Shown: positions 26,723 through 35,984 of the stretch, piece after piece | How the letters are laid out: the number at the start of each line of letters is the position of its first letter | Numbering within the stretch: position 1 is the first letter of the stretch | DNA from: Flagellimonas eckloniae | Lineage (GTDB): Bacteria > Bacteroidota > Bacteroidia > Flavobacteriales > Flavobacteriaceae | Length of the DNA stretch: 64,000 nucleotides | Assembly: GCF_001413955.1 (NCBI RefSeq) | Contig: NZ_LCTZ01000002.1 | Location: 1,302,001-1,366,000 of the forward strand | Direction of reading: 5' to 3' | Program-made: the position numbers and the translations under genes | The notes under the pieces: generated by a model | What the model was told of the DNA's origin: nothing | What the model saw: the letters and a program-made list of their open reading frames with translations, nothing else | The model's database searches: none

Positions 26723-27448
26723 ATGAAAAAATTTATCACACTAGGACTAGCATTATCAATAGTAGCAATTACGAATGCCCAATGGGGGAAAAGAGTTAAG
26801 GGAAATGGAAATATAGTTACCATTGAACGTTCCATTGGAGAATATGATGCCGTGTCATTGGCAGGCTGGTTTAATGTAGAGTTTGTAGACGGTAATGAAG
26901 GAGAGCTTACTTTGAAGGGTGAATCCAATCTATTGGAATACATTAAAACGGAAGTGAAAGATGGTAAATTGGTTATTAAAACAGAAAAAGGCGTCAATCT
27001 GAGACCTTCCAACTGGAGTTCCAAAATTCATATTACCGTCCCGGTTGAAAGTATAAACGCAGCCACGCTTTCTGGTTCTGGTGATATTGTTGGGAAAACG
27101 ACCTTAAAGTCGGACAGTTTTAAAACAAAAATCGCAGGGTCAGGCGATATTTCACTAACCATTGATGCAACGTATGTGGAGGCATCAATCTCTGGGTCAG
27201 GCGACATTAACTTGGCAGGAAAAGCGGTAGATTTTAAGGTACAGGTAGCGGGTTCGGGCGATATCAAGGCTTACGAACTGGAAGCTGAAAATGTAACCGC
27301 TTTGGTATCCGGTTCTGCAGATATTAAAGTTACTGCCAATAGTTCCATAGATGCCAAGGTATCTGGTTCTGGGGATATCCATTATAAAGGGAATCCTGAT
27401 AAAATAAAGACAAAATCATCCGGTTCCGGAGATATTACCAAAGTATAA
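26723..27448 (+). CDS. DUF2807 (head GIN domain) exported protein with seven GSGDI repeats
   Basis: 241 residues. The signal peptide ends near IVAITNAQ (about 19). The N-terminal WFNVEFVDGNEGELTLKGES belongs to the GIN domain head. Seven copies of G-S-(G/A)-D-I recur about every 17-25 residues from about 117 to the end (LSGSGDIVG, IAGSGDISL, ISGSGDINL, VAGSGDIKA, VSGSADIKV, VSGSGDIHY, SSGSGDITK), one turn each of a beta-solenoid. The family is common and uncharacterised in Bacteroidota. Last gene of the sigma operon, followed by a terminator. Confidence 0.88.
   Translation: MKKFITLGLALSIVAITNAQWGKRVKGNGNIVTIERSIGEYDAVSLAGWFNVEFVDGNEGELTLKGESNLLEYIKTEVKDGKLVIKTEKGVNLRPSNWSSKIHITVPVESINAATLSGSGDIVGKTTLKSDSFKTKIAGSGDISLTIDATYVEASISGSGDINLAGKAVDFKVQVAGSGDIKAYELEAENVTALVSGSADIKVTANSSIDAKVSGSGDIHYKGNPDKIKTKSSGSGDITKV
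27070..27437 (+). repeat. Seven degenerate in-gene repeats coding for GS(G/A)DI
   Basis: The DNA unit TCTGGTTCTGGTGATATT and its variants recur seven times inside the DUF2807 gene. Codon choice differs between units, so the repeats are kept by protein selection and are not recent slippage copies. Confidence 0.8.
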
Positions 27449-27505
27449 CCAGGAGTTTATTACCAATCAAAAAACAACTAAATCAACATCAATCAAAATA
27501 AGAAA

Positions 27506-27532
27506 GTCGTTACACAAAGTAGCGGCTTTTTT
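27506..27532 (+). terminator. Terminator of the sigma/GIN operon
   Basis: GTCGTTAC, loop ACAAA, GTAGCGGC, then six T. The eight-base stem has two G-T wobbles. The T tract runs into the stop codon of the convergent MFS gene. Confidence 0.75.
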
Positions 27533-28856
27533 ATTTTTTAGGTTTATTGACTCTTAGAAGTAAAAGAACTCCAACTAAAAAGAACAACCCTAAAAAGATA
27601 GTACTGTCCCTCATACTTCCTGTAAGTTGCGCAATCGCGCCATATAAAAATGTTCCTATTACGATTCCAATTTTTTCAGCTACATCATAAAAGCTAAAAA
27701 AAGATGTAGTATCTGTGGTTTCTGGCAAAAACTTGGAGTATGTGGAACGAGACAGGGCCTGTATTCCCCCCATAACAATACCTACCAAACCAGCAGCGAT
27801 ATAAAAATCCATTGGGGTTTGCAAAAAGTATGCATATACGCACAGTAAAATCCAAAAAATATTAATTACGATAAGGGTTTTAATGTTCCCATATGCCTTG
27901 GAGGCAAAAGCCGTAACGGTTGCTCCCAAAATAGCTACAATCTGAATGACCAAAATGCTAATGATAAGTCCAGTTGTTCTTTCGCTATCCGTGCCCCAAT
28001 TGATTTCTTCTTCCCCGAAATAAGTAGCAATCAACATGATGGTCTGTACCGCCATACTATAGACAAAAAATGCTCCTAAGTAACGCTTAAGGCGAGTTTC
28101 AGAGCCTAACTGTTTCCAGACACTTTGCAATTCCCGAAATCCATTAAGAACAATATTGGTCCGTGCTCCTTCCCGTTTATATCCTTTTGGAAGATGTAAA
28201 AAAGTATATTGGCTAAACAAAATCCACCAAATTCCAACTGAGATAAAAGAGTATTTCATGGCTTTTATTTCAGCAACTTCCCCTCCACTGTCTGTAATAC
28301 CAAAAACCGCGGGTTGCATCACCATTGCCAGATTAAACACAAGTAAGATTACACTTCCAATATAGCCCAGTGAGAATCCTTTCGCACTTACTTTATCTTG
28401 TTGTTCCGGAAATGCAATGTCCGGTAAATAGGAATTATTTATAGCAAAACTCACCCAAAAACCAACTAGTCCAAAGAAATAACAGACCAACCCAAAATAG
28501 ATGTTTTCCAAAGAGAACCAATAGAGCCCAATGCACGATGCCGCACCCAAGTAACAGAAAAACTTGAGAAAAATCTTTTTGTTCCCCAAATAATCAGCTA
28601 TTCCCGAAACCAAAGGAGTTATAATGGCTATAAAAACAAACGCCAGTGAGGTAACATAACTGATTAATGGTGCTCTAGCAATTTCACCGCCAAAAATGGT
28701 CACTTTTTCAATCTCCGCCACACGGAACAATGCACCATAAAAAATAGGGAAAATGGCAGATGAAATGACCAAACTATATACTGAGTTTGCCCAATCGTAA
28801 AAAGCCCAAGCATTCAATAATTTTTTACTTCCTTTAAGTGCCAATGCTCGTGCCAT
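27531..28856 (-). CDS. MFS transporter (UMF1 / Atg22-like family)
   Basis: 441 residues with about 12 transmembrane helices. The N-terminal KKLLNAWAFYDWANSVYSLV is the signature of the UMF1 branch, related to fungal Atg22 vacuolar amino-acid exporters. GGIQALSRSTYSKFLPETTD between helices is also typical. Substrate unknown; amino acids or peptides are possible. It is convergent with the sigma operon and stands alone on the minus strand upstream of an M48 gene. Confidence 0.85.
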   Translation of the reverse strand: MARALALKGSKKLLNAWAFYDWANSVYSLVISSAIFPIFYGALFRVAEIEKVTIFGGEIARAPLISYVTSLAFVFIAIITPLVSGIADYLGNKKIFLKFFCYLGAASCIGLYWFSLENIYFGLVCYFFGLVGFWVSFAINNSYLPDIAFPEQQDKVSAKGFSLGYIGSVILLVFNLAMVMQPAVFGITDSGGEVAEIKAMKYSFISVGIWWILFSQYTFLHLPKGYKREGARTNIVLNGFRELQSVWKQLGSETRLKRYLGAFFVYSMAVQTIMLIATYFGEEEINWGTDSERTTGLIISILVIQIVAILGATVTAFASKAYGNIKTLIVINIFWILLCVYAYFLQTPMDFYIAAGLVGIVMGGIQALSRSTYSKFLPETTDTTSFFSFYDVAEKIGIVIGTFLYGAIAQLTGSMRDSTIFLGLFFLVGVLLLLRVNKPKK

Positions 28857-28954
28857 AGTATTTTACTAAAAAATGCCACCTAAAACCAAGCAAAAAAATC
28901 GTTTGAAATTCTTGCTTCGCTCTAAATGGCATTAAAGGTTAGTTGGTCAATTGC

Positions 28955-29764
28955 TTATTTAAATGATGTTACTCCGTATTTTGCAGCCTCCTGCTTTGCG
29001 GCAGGCGCCCAAGCCGTTAAATTACTTATTCTTGTATCATTTGAGGGATGGGTACTCATAAATTCCGGTGGCGCTTCTCCTCCAGCATTAGCCTTCATTC
29101 TTTTCCATAGTTCAGCTGCTTCATCTGGATTATACCCAGCAATGGCCATAATCTGCAACCCTATTCTATCTGCCTCGGTTTCATGACTTCTGCTAAATGG
29201 AAGCATGACTCCTACCGTAGAACCTAATCCATAAGCTTGATTGAACATGTTACGCTTTTCAGGGTCCTTAATGGCCACGTTACCTGCAACGGCTCCAATT
29301 TGTTGAACCATTCCAGCACTCATACGTTGTGCTCCATGATCCGCCAAGGCATGAGCCACTTCATGTCCCATTACTACGGCAACGCCTGTCTCCGTTTGGG
29401 TAATAGGTAAAATTCCCGTGTAAAATACAATTTTACCACCTGGCATACACCACGCATTCACTGTTTCATCATTTACCAGATTATACTCCCACTTATACTC
29501 TTTTAAGTATCCGGGGTATCCATTTGCATCTAACCAACGTTCTGCAGCTGAGGCTATACGCTGACCAACTTTTGTTATCATTTGGGCTTCGGAAGTTCCG
29601 GTAACTACCTTATTTTCCGTCAAAAAACTATCATACTGCGCAAAAGCCATTGGAAAAATTTGGCTATTGGGATAGAAGTTGAGGGTACTTTTTCCCGTAA
29701 AAGGATTTGTCTTGCATGCTGCTACAATCAAAAAAACTGTAGCAGTTAGAATCAATTTCTTCAT
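28955..29764 (-). CDS. M48-family metalloprotease lipoprotein
   Basis: 269 residues. The lipoprotein signal MKKLILTATVFLIVAAC puts the acylated Cys at 17. The zinc motif HEVAH (134-138 in VVMGHEVAHALADHG) and the third ligand Glu in SHETEADRIGLQIM (about 195) define peptidase family M48. WCMPGGKIVFYTGILP is conserved before it. Periplasmic members such as BepA and LoiP help outer-membrane protein quality control. It is transcribed alone from the minus strand. Confidence 0.92.
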   Translation of the reverse strand: MKKLILTATVFLIVAACKTNPFTGKSTLNFYPNSQIFPMAFAQYDSFLTENKVVTGTSEAQMITKVGQRIASAAERWLDANGYPGYLKEYKWEYNLVNDETVNAWCMPGGKIVFYTGILPITQTETGVAVVMGHEVAHALADHGAQRMSAGMVQQIGAVAGNVAIKDPEKRNMFNQAYGLGSTVGVMLPFSRSHETEADRIGLQIMAIAGYNPDEAAELWKRMKANAGGEAPPEFMSTHPSNDTRISNLTAWAPAAKQEAAKYGVTSFK

Positions 29765-29806
29765 TTTATTAATTAATGGTGTTTAGTGTAGGTAAATTAC
29801 AAAAAA

Positions 29807-32206
29807 TTATTTTCCAACTAAATGAAGTTCAGTAAAATCCTTGCTTACCTCAATAGTATTGTTTCCGTTAAGCTTAATATCTTTCGGGTCAACTATCTCA
29901 TTATCCAATTCTATTGTACCAATTTCAAAGGGTAAACCATGGAATGTTAGGATGAATTTTTCGTAGGAAGTAATGAAATTTCCATCTTTGAACTGTTGAA
30001 TAATCAATTCGTTCTCCTTACCTCGTAGTCTAAACTTTCTTAGGCTGTAACGTCCCTTTTTATAATCATAACCATCTTGCTGATCCTCATAGACTTCTGA
30101 GTTTTCAATTCCTTCCTTGAAATATACATCTATCTGAAGTTCCTTGATTTCCTTTTCCCCAACATATTGTTGTACTGGATATTTGGGAACCATAGCCCCT
30201 TCTTTTACAAATAGTGGAATTATTTCTATTTCTGCGGACACCCATTTTTCCACCCCTCCAGAAATCACCTCATCTGTCCAGTAGTTGTACCATTTTCCTT
30301 TAGGAAAATACATACGTCTTCCTTGGGCATTGGGCTCCTGCACAGGGCATACCAAAATTTGTTCGCCAAAAAGAAACTCATCTGTTCTAAAATGGGTTTG
30401 TGTATCTGCTTGATCATAAAACACTAGAGATTGAAGCATTGGAAGACCGCCATTTATATACTTGTAAAACATAGTGTATAAATAGGGCAGTAACTGGTAA
30501 CGGAGTTCTATATATTTTCTAACAATATCCGTTATTTCATCTCCAAAAGACCAAGGTTCTTGATCTCCATGATCTCCACTGGAATGCACCCTGCAAAATG
30601 GGTGGAAAATTGCCAATTGCATCCATCTTGCAAATAATTCGCCGTTAGGTTGTTCTGCAAATCCACCAATATCTGAACCCACAAAAGAATAACCGCTCAT
30701 ACACATCCGTTGCATTTGCACATTTGCAATCCATAAGTGCTCCCAAGTTGCAACGTTATCACCGGTCCAGGTTGCGCAATACCTTTGTGTTCCTGAATAT
30801 GCGGCCCGTGTCAACACAAAAGGTCTTCGTGGGAACATGAATTTTTTGACGCCTTCGTAAGTAGCGCGAACCATTTGCATGCCGTATACATTGTGTGCTT
30901 TTCTATGACTGCACGGGTGCCCATCATAATCATGCCTTACATCAAGGTTAGCAGTTTTTGATGGGACTTCCATTATGGCTGGTTCGTTCATATCGTTCCA
31001 AACGCCTTTTACTCCCATATCCGCAATCATCTCCTTGTATAAACCAGCCCACCATTCGCGTACTTCTGGGTCTGTAAAATCTGGAAACTTACATTCTCCA
31101 GGCCATACCTTACCCTTAAAATGAGGGCCATCTGCCCTACGGCAAAAGAATCCATTATCCATTGCTTGTTGATACACCCAGTAATCTCTATCTATTTTTA
31201 TTCCCGGGTCTATCATGGTGATGGTCTTAAAACCATCTTCCTCCAATTCTTCAATCATTTTCTTTGGATTGGGGAAGTGTTTATTATCCCATGTAAAACA
31301 ACGAAACCCCTCCATATAGTCAATATCCAAGTAAATGGCATCACAAGGTATTTTTAACTTTCTAAAGGTCGATGCAATATCTTTTACTTTTTTTTCCGGG
31401 TAATAGCTCCATTTCGATTGATGGAACCCCAATGCCCATAAAGGTGGTAACTCAGGAAGACCGGTCAAATCGGTGTAGGCTTCCACAACTTGATTCATTT
31501 TGGGTCCGTAAAAGAAATAATAGTTCATTTCCCCTCCATCAGCCCAAAAACTGGTCACATTTCTTTTTTCATTAGCGAAGTCAAAATAGGTACTAAAGGA
31601 ATTATCAAAGAAAACGCCATAGGCTATCTCTTCCTTTAATCCTACATAAAACGGTATTGACTTATATAACGGTTCTTGATCTTTTCCATAAGCGTAGGAA
31701 TCCGTGGCCCAATTATTTACCCGTTTTCCCTTTAAATTGGTATGCGAGGCCTTGTCTCCCATTCCGTAATAACTCTCTCCGGAATGACAAACTTTACCCA
31801 TCTTGACAATGTTGCCTCCATAGTTATAATTCTCCTCCCAGTGAAATCCCAATTCATCATCAATAATCACCTTATCTTCTAAATCCACAATTTGGACCTT
31901 CAAATTTGATTTGTTGACACGAATTTTGATTTTTGAGGTAGTTATAACATATTCCGGAATCTCATCCTTTACATCCAAGTCATTATAACCTAAACTTACA
32001 TCATCACTTATAGCATATGAAAAATCAGGTTCAAAAACATGTTCCGTTGCATACCTAAAACGAATTGCACTATCACGCAAAATGGTAATTTCTAAAATAA
32101 CACCATTTTGGGTCGTGAAGAAAAGCTTGTCGTTTTCCTGTTTAAACTCAACGATATGATTGGGGTACTGGTTACCTCTTTTTTCTATTTCAGTATTGGT
32201 AATCAT
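29807..32206 (-). CDS. Glycoside hydrolase family 31 alpha-glucosidase
   Basis: 799 residues. N-terminal beta-sandwich, (beta/alpha)8 catalytic domain and C-terminal beta domains in the usual order. The nucleophile Asp lies in KGVWNDMNEPAIM (about 398) and the acid/base Asp in CATWTGDNVATWEHL (about 480). No signal peptide, so it acts on cytoplasmic alpha-glucans. GH31 members release glucose or transfer glucosyl or xylosyl groups. It lies 95 bases from glgB on the same strand with a terminator-like hairpin between, so the two may be partly uncoupled. Confidence 0.93.
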   Translation of the reverse strand: MITNTEIEKRGNQYPNHIVEFKQENDKLFFTTQNGVILEITILRDSAIRFRYATEHVFEPDFSYAISDDVSLGYNDLDVKDEIPEYVITTSKIKIRVNKSNLKVQIVDLEDKVIIDDELGFHWEENYNYGGNIVKMGKVCHSGESYYGMGDKASHTNLKGKRVNNWATDSYAYGKDQEPLYKSIPFYVGLKEEIAYGVFFDNSFSTYFDFANEKRNVTSFWADGGEMNYYFFYGPKMNQVVEAYTDLTGLPELPPLWALGFHQSKWSYYPEKKVKDIASTFRKLKIPCDAIYLDIDYMEGFRCFTWDNKHFPNPKKMIEELEEDGFKTITMIDPGIKIDRDYWVYQQAMDNGFFCRRADGPHFKGKVWPGECKFPDFTDPEVREWWAGLYKEMIADMGVKGVWNDMNEPAIMEVPSKTANLDVRHDYDGHPCSHRKAHNVYGMQMVRATYEGVKKFMFPRRPFVLTRAAYSGTQRYCATWTGDNVATWEHLWIANVQMQRMCMSGYSFVGSDIGGFAEQPNGELFARWMQLAIFHPFCRVHSSGDHGDQEPWSFGDEITDIVRKYIELRYQLLPYLYTMFYKYINGGLPMLQSLVFYDQADTQTHFRTDEFLFGEQILVCPVQEPNAQGRRMYFPKGKWYNYWTDEVISGGVEKWVSAEIEIIPLFVKEGAMVPKYPVQQYVGEKEIKELQIDVYFKEGIENSEVYEDQQDGYDYKKGRYSLRKFRLRGKENELIIQQFKDGNFITSYEKFILTFHGLPFEIGTIELDNEIVDPKDIKLNGNNTIEVSKDFTELHLVGK

Positions 32207-32252
32207 TATTGGCGTATTAAGACTAACAAAAGAAAGACTTTAGAGTGAGAAA

Positions 32253-32275
32253 TTAAAAAGATGTTCAAAACATCT
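32253..32275 (-). terminator. Terminator-like hairpin after glgB
   Basis: On the minus strand AGATGTT, loop TTG, AACATCT, followed by TTTTAA. The seven-base stem is AT-rich, so it may be weak. A second perfect seven-base palindrome, ACTATAA/TTATAGT, lies at 32279-32294 between it and the glgB stop. Confidence 0.5.
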
Positions 32276-32301
32276 GATACTATAACCTTATAGTGATTGT
32301 T

Positions 32302-34197
32302 TCACCTATAAATTACGACACCCAACGGAGGAAGAGTCATTACCACGGATTGTTTATGTCCATTCCATGCTGTTGTAGTTGATTTCAATGTTTTCTTGCC
32401 TATTCCACTTCCAGCATATTTGGCATCATCACTATTAAAAATCAACTTTAACTGTTTTGTTTTAGGGACTCCCACTCGATAATTCTCACGCGGCACTGGG
32501 GTAAAGTTGCAAGCAATAATTAAATCGTCTTTTGGATCTAGACCTTTCCTAATATAGGTCATGACCGTGTTTTCCTGGTCATTATATTCAATCCATTGAA
32601 ACCCTTCTTCGCTAAATTGCTTTTGGTACAATGCAGGATTATTTTTATACACCTTGTTCAAATCTTTTATTACTTCTTGAATTCCTGAATGAAAATCATA
32701 CTGGGTTAAATGCCATTCCAAACTTTCTTGAAAGTTCCATTCAGAAGATTGTCCAAACTCGGCACCCATAAAGAGCAGATTCCCTCCAGGATGTGTAAAC
32801 ATATAACCAAACAGCAATCTTAAATTAGCAAAACGCTGCCATTCATCTCCAGGCATTCGATATAACAATGATTGCTTTCCATACACCACTTCATCGTGTG
32901 AAAATGGTAGCATAAAATTTTCGGTAAATGCATAAGTCATACTAAATGTTATGTCATTTAAATCATATGATCTATGAATAGGTTCTTTTTTGAAAAATTC
33001 CAAGGTATCATGCATCCAACCCATCATCCATTTCATACCAAAACCAAGACCACCTAAATGCACGGGCTTGGAAACTCCTGTAAAAGCTGTTGATTCCTCC
33101 GCAATGGTCTGTACACCTTTAAAACTGGCATATACTTCCGTGTTCATTTCACGTAGAAAGGACATGGCTTCCAAATTTTCATTGTTACCATATATGTTGG
33201 GTCCCCATTCCCCATCTTCCCGAGAGTAATCCAAGTACAGCATGGAAGCAACTGCATCCACCCGAAGCCCATCCACATGATATTGATCCAACCAAAAAAT
33301 AGCATTACTGATTAAAAAGGCCCTTACTTCATTTCTTCCATAATTGAAAATCAAACTTTTCCAATCTGGGTGATACCCTCTTCTCCTATCCGGGTGTTCA
33401 TAAAGGTGAGATCCATCGAAAAATCCAAGCCCATGAGCATCTTCTGGAAAGTGGGATGGTACCCAATCCAAAATAACACCTATTCCTTTTTGATGAAATT
33501 TATCTACTAGAAGCTTAAAATCTTGAGGCTTACCAAATCGTGATGTTGGTGCAAAATACCCTGTTAGTTGATAGCCCCAAGAAGGATCATAGGGGTATTC
33601 CATTATGGGCATGAACTCTACATGGGTAAACCCCATTTCAGCAACATAATCAACAAGCTCATCTGCCAGTTCTACGTAAGAAAGTGATTCCCATCCATTT
33701 TTCTTTTTCCAAGATCCCAAATGTACCTCGTAGACGGAATATGGCTTGTCCAGAGCATTTTTGGACTCGCGTGTTTCCATCCAATCTTTATCCTTCCAAT
33801 TGTATTTGGCCTCCCAAACTACGGAAGCGGTCTTTGGAGGTTGCTCGCAATATCTACCAAACGGATCTGCTTTCTCCGTCCAAATATCATTATTGTGTGA
33901 CTGGATTTTGTATTTATACTTGGTGCCTTTATCAACACCTGGAACAAAGCCTTCCCAAATACCGCTTTCATCCCATCTAACATTTAATTGATGTTCACCT
34001 GTCTCCCAGAAATTAAAATCTCCGATTACGGCCACTGATTTAGCGGAAGGAGCCCAAACGGCAAAGTAAGTTCCTTTTACACCATCTACTTCCAAAAGAT
34101 GGGAGCCCAATTTTTCATAAAGTCTATAATGCTTTCCAGCTTTAAAAAGATTGATATCAAACTCCGTAAAAAGACTATGGGAAATTACTTTGGACAT
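32302..34197 (-). CDS. glgB: 1,4-alpha-glucan branching enzyme
   Basis: 631 residues. CBM48-like N-terminal domain (YFAVWAPSAKSVAVIGDFNF, about 44-63), GH13 barrel with nucleophile Asp in GLRVDAVASMLYLDYSR, acid/base Glu in TIAEESTAFTGV, and HD in LPFSHDEVVYGK, then a beta C-terminal domain. It makes alpha-1,6 branches in glycogen. No glgA or glgC is in the window. Length is typical for the shorter form. The N-terminus is well placed at ATG 34197. Confidence 0.95.
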   Translation of the reverse strand: MSKVISHSLFTEFDINLFKAGKHYRLYEKLGSHLLEVDGVKGTYFAVWAPSAKSVAVIGDFNFWETGEHQLNVRWDESGIWEGFVPGVDKGTKYKYKIQSHNNDIWTEKADPFGRYCEQPPKTASVVWEAKYNWKDKDWMETRESKNALDKPYSVYEVHLGSWKKKNGWESLSYVELADELVDYVAEMGFTHVEFMPIMEYPYDPSWGYQLTGYFAPTSRFGKPQDFKLLVDKFHQKGIGVILDWVPSHFPEDAHGLGFFDGSHLYEHPDRRRGYHPDWKSLIFNYGRNEVRAFLISNAIFWLDQYHVDGLRVDAVASMLYLDYSREDGEWGPNIYGNNENLEAMSFLREMNTEVYASFKGVQTIAEESTAFTGVSKPVHLGGLGFGMKWMMGWMHDTLEFFKKEPIHRSYDLNDITFSMTYAFTENFMLPFSHDEVVYGKQSLLYRMPGDEWQRFANLRLLFGYMFTHPGGNLLFMGAEFGQSSEWNFQESLEWHLTQYDFHSGIQEVIKDLNKVYKNNPALYQKQFSEEGFQWIEYNDQENTVMTYIRKGLDPKDDLIIACNFTPVPRENYRVGVPKTKQLKLIFNSDDAKYAGSGIGKKTLKSTTTAWNGHKQSVVMTLPPLGVVIYR

Positions 34198-34357
34198 AAA
34201 AACTATTTTACAAATACAATATTACACATCTTTACCAAAGAATCCGATTTTGAACAGTTTGATTCTCAAATAAAAACAAGATATATCAAAAATGGAATGC
34301 TTTTTGATTTTGTATTGAAAACAAATTAAAATGAACACAAATCAAAAATCAAAAATC

Positions 34358-34930
34358 ATGAATAGATTCAATACTATTTTAGGTGTATTTCTTGTCGTAA
34401 TGATAACCATGTCTTGTGAAGGGCCTAGAGGGCAAGATGGCTTTGATGGGCTGGATGGTCTAGACGGAGTGGATGGAATTCAAGGACAGGTAGTGGAGGT
34501 CGATGGAGTCAATTTTAACTATGATTTTGAAGGTAATTTATTCAATACACTTATAACATTTAGTGATATCACAGATTTTGAGGTATTTGAAGCCGATGCG
34601 GTATTGGTTTATAGGTTTGATGGAACGGTTGAACTTGATGATAATAGTACAGCAGACGCTTGGAGTCAAATACCACAAAGTTTTTTCCTACCGGAGGGAA
34701 CCATTCAATACGTATCTGCCCATACTTTTGTAGATGTTGAACTTTTTATTGACGGAAACTTTGACCTTTCCACATTAGATACTGGATTCACGGACAATCA
34801 ATCCTTTAGAATAGTATTTGTTCCAAGTGTCTTTACCAATTCCTCTAAGATGGATACATCGAATATTGCAAATGTGATGTCCTCCTTGGGTATTGAGGAA
34901 GGTGAAGTGAGGAAAATTGATTTGAATTAA
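34358..34930 (+). CDS. Lipoprotein with a short collagen-like segment
   Basis: 190 residues from ATG 34358; an ATG nine codons earlier (34331) lies in a repeated ATCAAAA leader and looks less natural. The signal MNRFNTILGVFLVVMITMSC ends at the lipid Cys. Right after it come seven Gly-X-Y triplets (GPRGQDGFDGLDGLDGVDG), a short collagen-like stalk seen at the start of several flavobacterial lipoproteins. The rest is an acidic beta-rich domain with no family I recognise. Surface exposure is likely. Confidence 0.72.
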   Translation: MNRFNTILGVFLVVMITMSCEGPRGQDGFDGLDGLDGVDGIQGQVVEVDGVNFNYDFEGNLFNTLITFSDITDFEVFEADAVLVYRFDGTVELDDNSTADAWSQIPQSFFLPEGTIQYVSAHTFVDVELFIDGNFDLSTLDTGFTDNQSFRIVFVPSVFTNSSKMDTSNIANVMSSLGIEEGEVRKIDLN

Positions 34931-34952
34931 TCAATCAAAAATTTGCTAACTT

Positions 34953-34981
34953 AAAGTCCTGCTAACAATCAGCAGGACTTT
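34953..34981 (+). terminator. Terminator after the collagen-like lipoprotein
   Basis: AAAGTCCTGCT, seven-base loop, AGCAGGACTTT, then more T. A perfect 11-base stem 23 bases after the stop. Confidence 0.9.
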
Positions 34982-34986
34982 TTTAG

Positions 34987-35016
34987 TTTTAGGATGATAT
35001 TTATCCATTATTTTTG
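34987..35016 (+). promoter_or_regulatory. Candidate promoter of the msrB operon
   Basis: TATTTTTG at 35009-35016 matches TAnnTTTG. TTTT at 34987-34990, 18 bases upstream, is a three-of-four -33 match. The predicted leader is about 30 bases. Confidence 0.5.
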
Positions 35017-35054
35017 AAAGGATTCTTAAAAGATAACGTCTACATATAAAAAAG

Positions 35055-35546
35055 ATGGGAAAAAAATTGCTTATCCTCACCCTTACAATCATTTCTGGAT
35101 GTAAGGGTTTTTCACAAAAAGAAATCAAGGAAATTAAAAAAGATACTGATTACGCTGTTTCAAAAACGGACAAAGAATGGCGTGCCGAGCTTACGGATAT
35201 GGAATATTACGTATTGCGAAAGGCAGCCACTGAAAATGCATTTACCAGCGATTTATTGGATAACAAGGAAAAGGGCACCTATGTTTGTGCAGGTTGTGCC
35301 ACGCCACTTTTCAAGAGTGAACATAAATTTAATTCAGGAACAGGCTGGCCAAGCTTTGACCGTGAGATTGAGGGTAATGTTGCCTATGATGTAGATTATA
35401 AAATTGGTTATGAACGTACGGAAGAACATTGTGCCACCTGCGGAGGTCATTTAGGCCATGTCTTTAACGATGGGCCAAGGAACACTACAGGAAAAAGACA
35501 TTGTATTAACGGAGTAGCGCTGGATTTTGTACCAGATTCAAACTAA
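35055..35546 (+). CDS. msrB: Peptide-methionine (R)-S-oxide reductase MsrB, exported form
   Basis: 163 residues. The N-terminus (KLLILTLTIISGC, Cys16) is a lipoprotein-type signal, so it should act in the envelope. The MsrB domain has zinc Cys pairs C78/C81 and C126/C129 and the catalytic Cys150 in KRHCINGVALDF. At the usual recycling-Cys position it has Thr (SGTGWPSF, T96), unlike the following copy, so its reductant may differ. First of three tightly packed genes. Confidence 0.92.
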   Translation: MGKKLLILTLTIISGCKGFSQKEIKEIKKDTDYAVSKTDKEWRAELTDMEYYVLRKAATENAFTSDLLDNKEKGTYVCAGCATPLFKSEHKFNSGTGWPSFDREIEGNVAYDVDYKIGYERTEEHCATCGGHLGHVFNDGPRNTTGKRHCINGVALDFVPDSN

Positions 35547-35573
35547 GTTCACTTAAAACATCCAAGACCCAGT

Positions 35574-35984
35574 ATGGATAAAAAATATGGAGTAGAAAAA
35601 ACAGATACTGAATGGAAAGAGAAGCTTTCTGCAGAGGAATATCATGTTTTGCGCCAGAAAGGCACTGAAAGACCATTTACCGGTGAATTCAACGCACACT
35701 TTGAAGACGGAGACTATCATTGCAAAGCATGCAATGCCAAATTATTTGAAAGCAACCATAAATTTGAAAGTGGTTGTGGGTGGCCTTCTTTTGACCAAGC
35801 CATAGAGGGGGCCATTGAATACATAAGGGATACTACCCATGGAATGGTCCGTACAGAAACGGTTTGTGCCAACTGTGGAAGCCATTTGGGACATGTTTTT
35901 AATGATGGTCCCAGAGAAACAACTGGGCAACGTTATTGTATTAATTCTGTAAGCATTGACTTTGACCCTACTGAGGAACCATGA
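35574..35984 (+). CDS. msrB: Peptide-methionine (R)-S-oxide reductase MsrB, cytoplasmic form
   Basis: 136 residues and no signal peptide. Zinc Cys pairs C50/C53 and C98/C101, catalytic Cys122 in [12 protein letters not shown], and Cys68 in SGCGWPSF as likely recycling Cys. It repairs the R-epimer of oxidised methionine using thioredoxin. It is a diverged duplicate of the preceding gene, 27 bases downstream, and its stop overlaps the next start by four bases. Confidence 0.94.
   Translation: MDKKYGVEKTDTEWKEKLSAEEYHVLRQKGTERPFTGEFNAHFEDGDYHCKACNAKLFESNHKFESGCGWPSFDQAIEGAIEYIRDTTHGMVRTETVCANCGSHLGHVFNDGPRETTGQRYCINSVSIDFDPTEEP

Noticed and set aside
27028..27382. Minus-strand open frames inside the GSGDI repeat gene
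   Set aside because: They are mirror frames created by the regular repeat; there is no promoter, and the plus-strand gene explains the periodicity.
34412..34500. Collagen-like triplets considered as a tandem DNA repeat or mobile element
   Set aside because: Only about seven Gly-X-Y units with varied codons; it is a short protein stalk.
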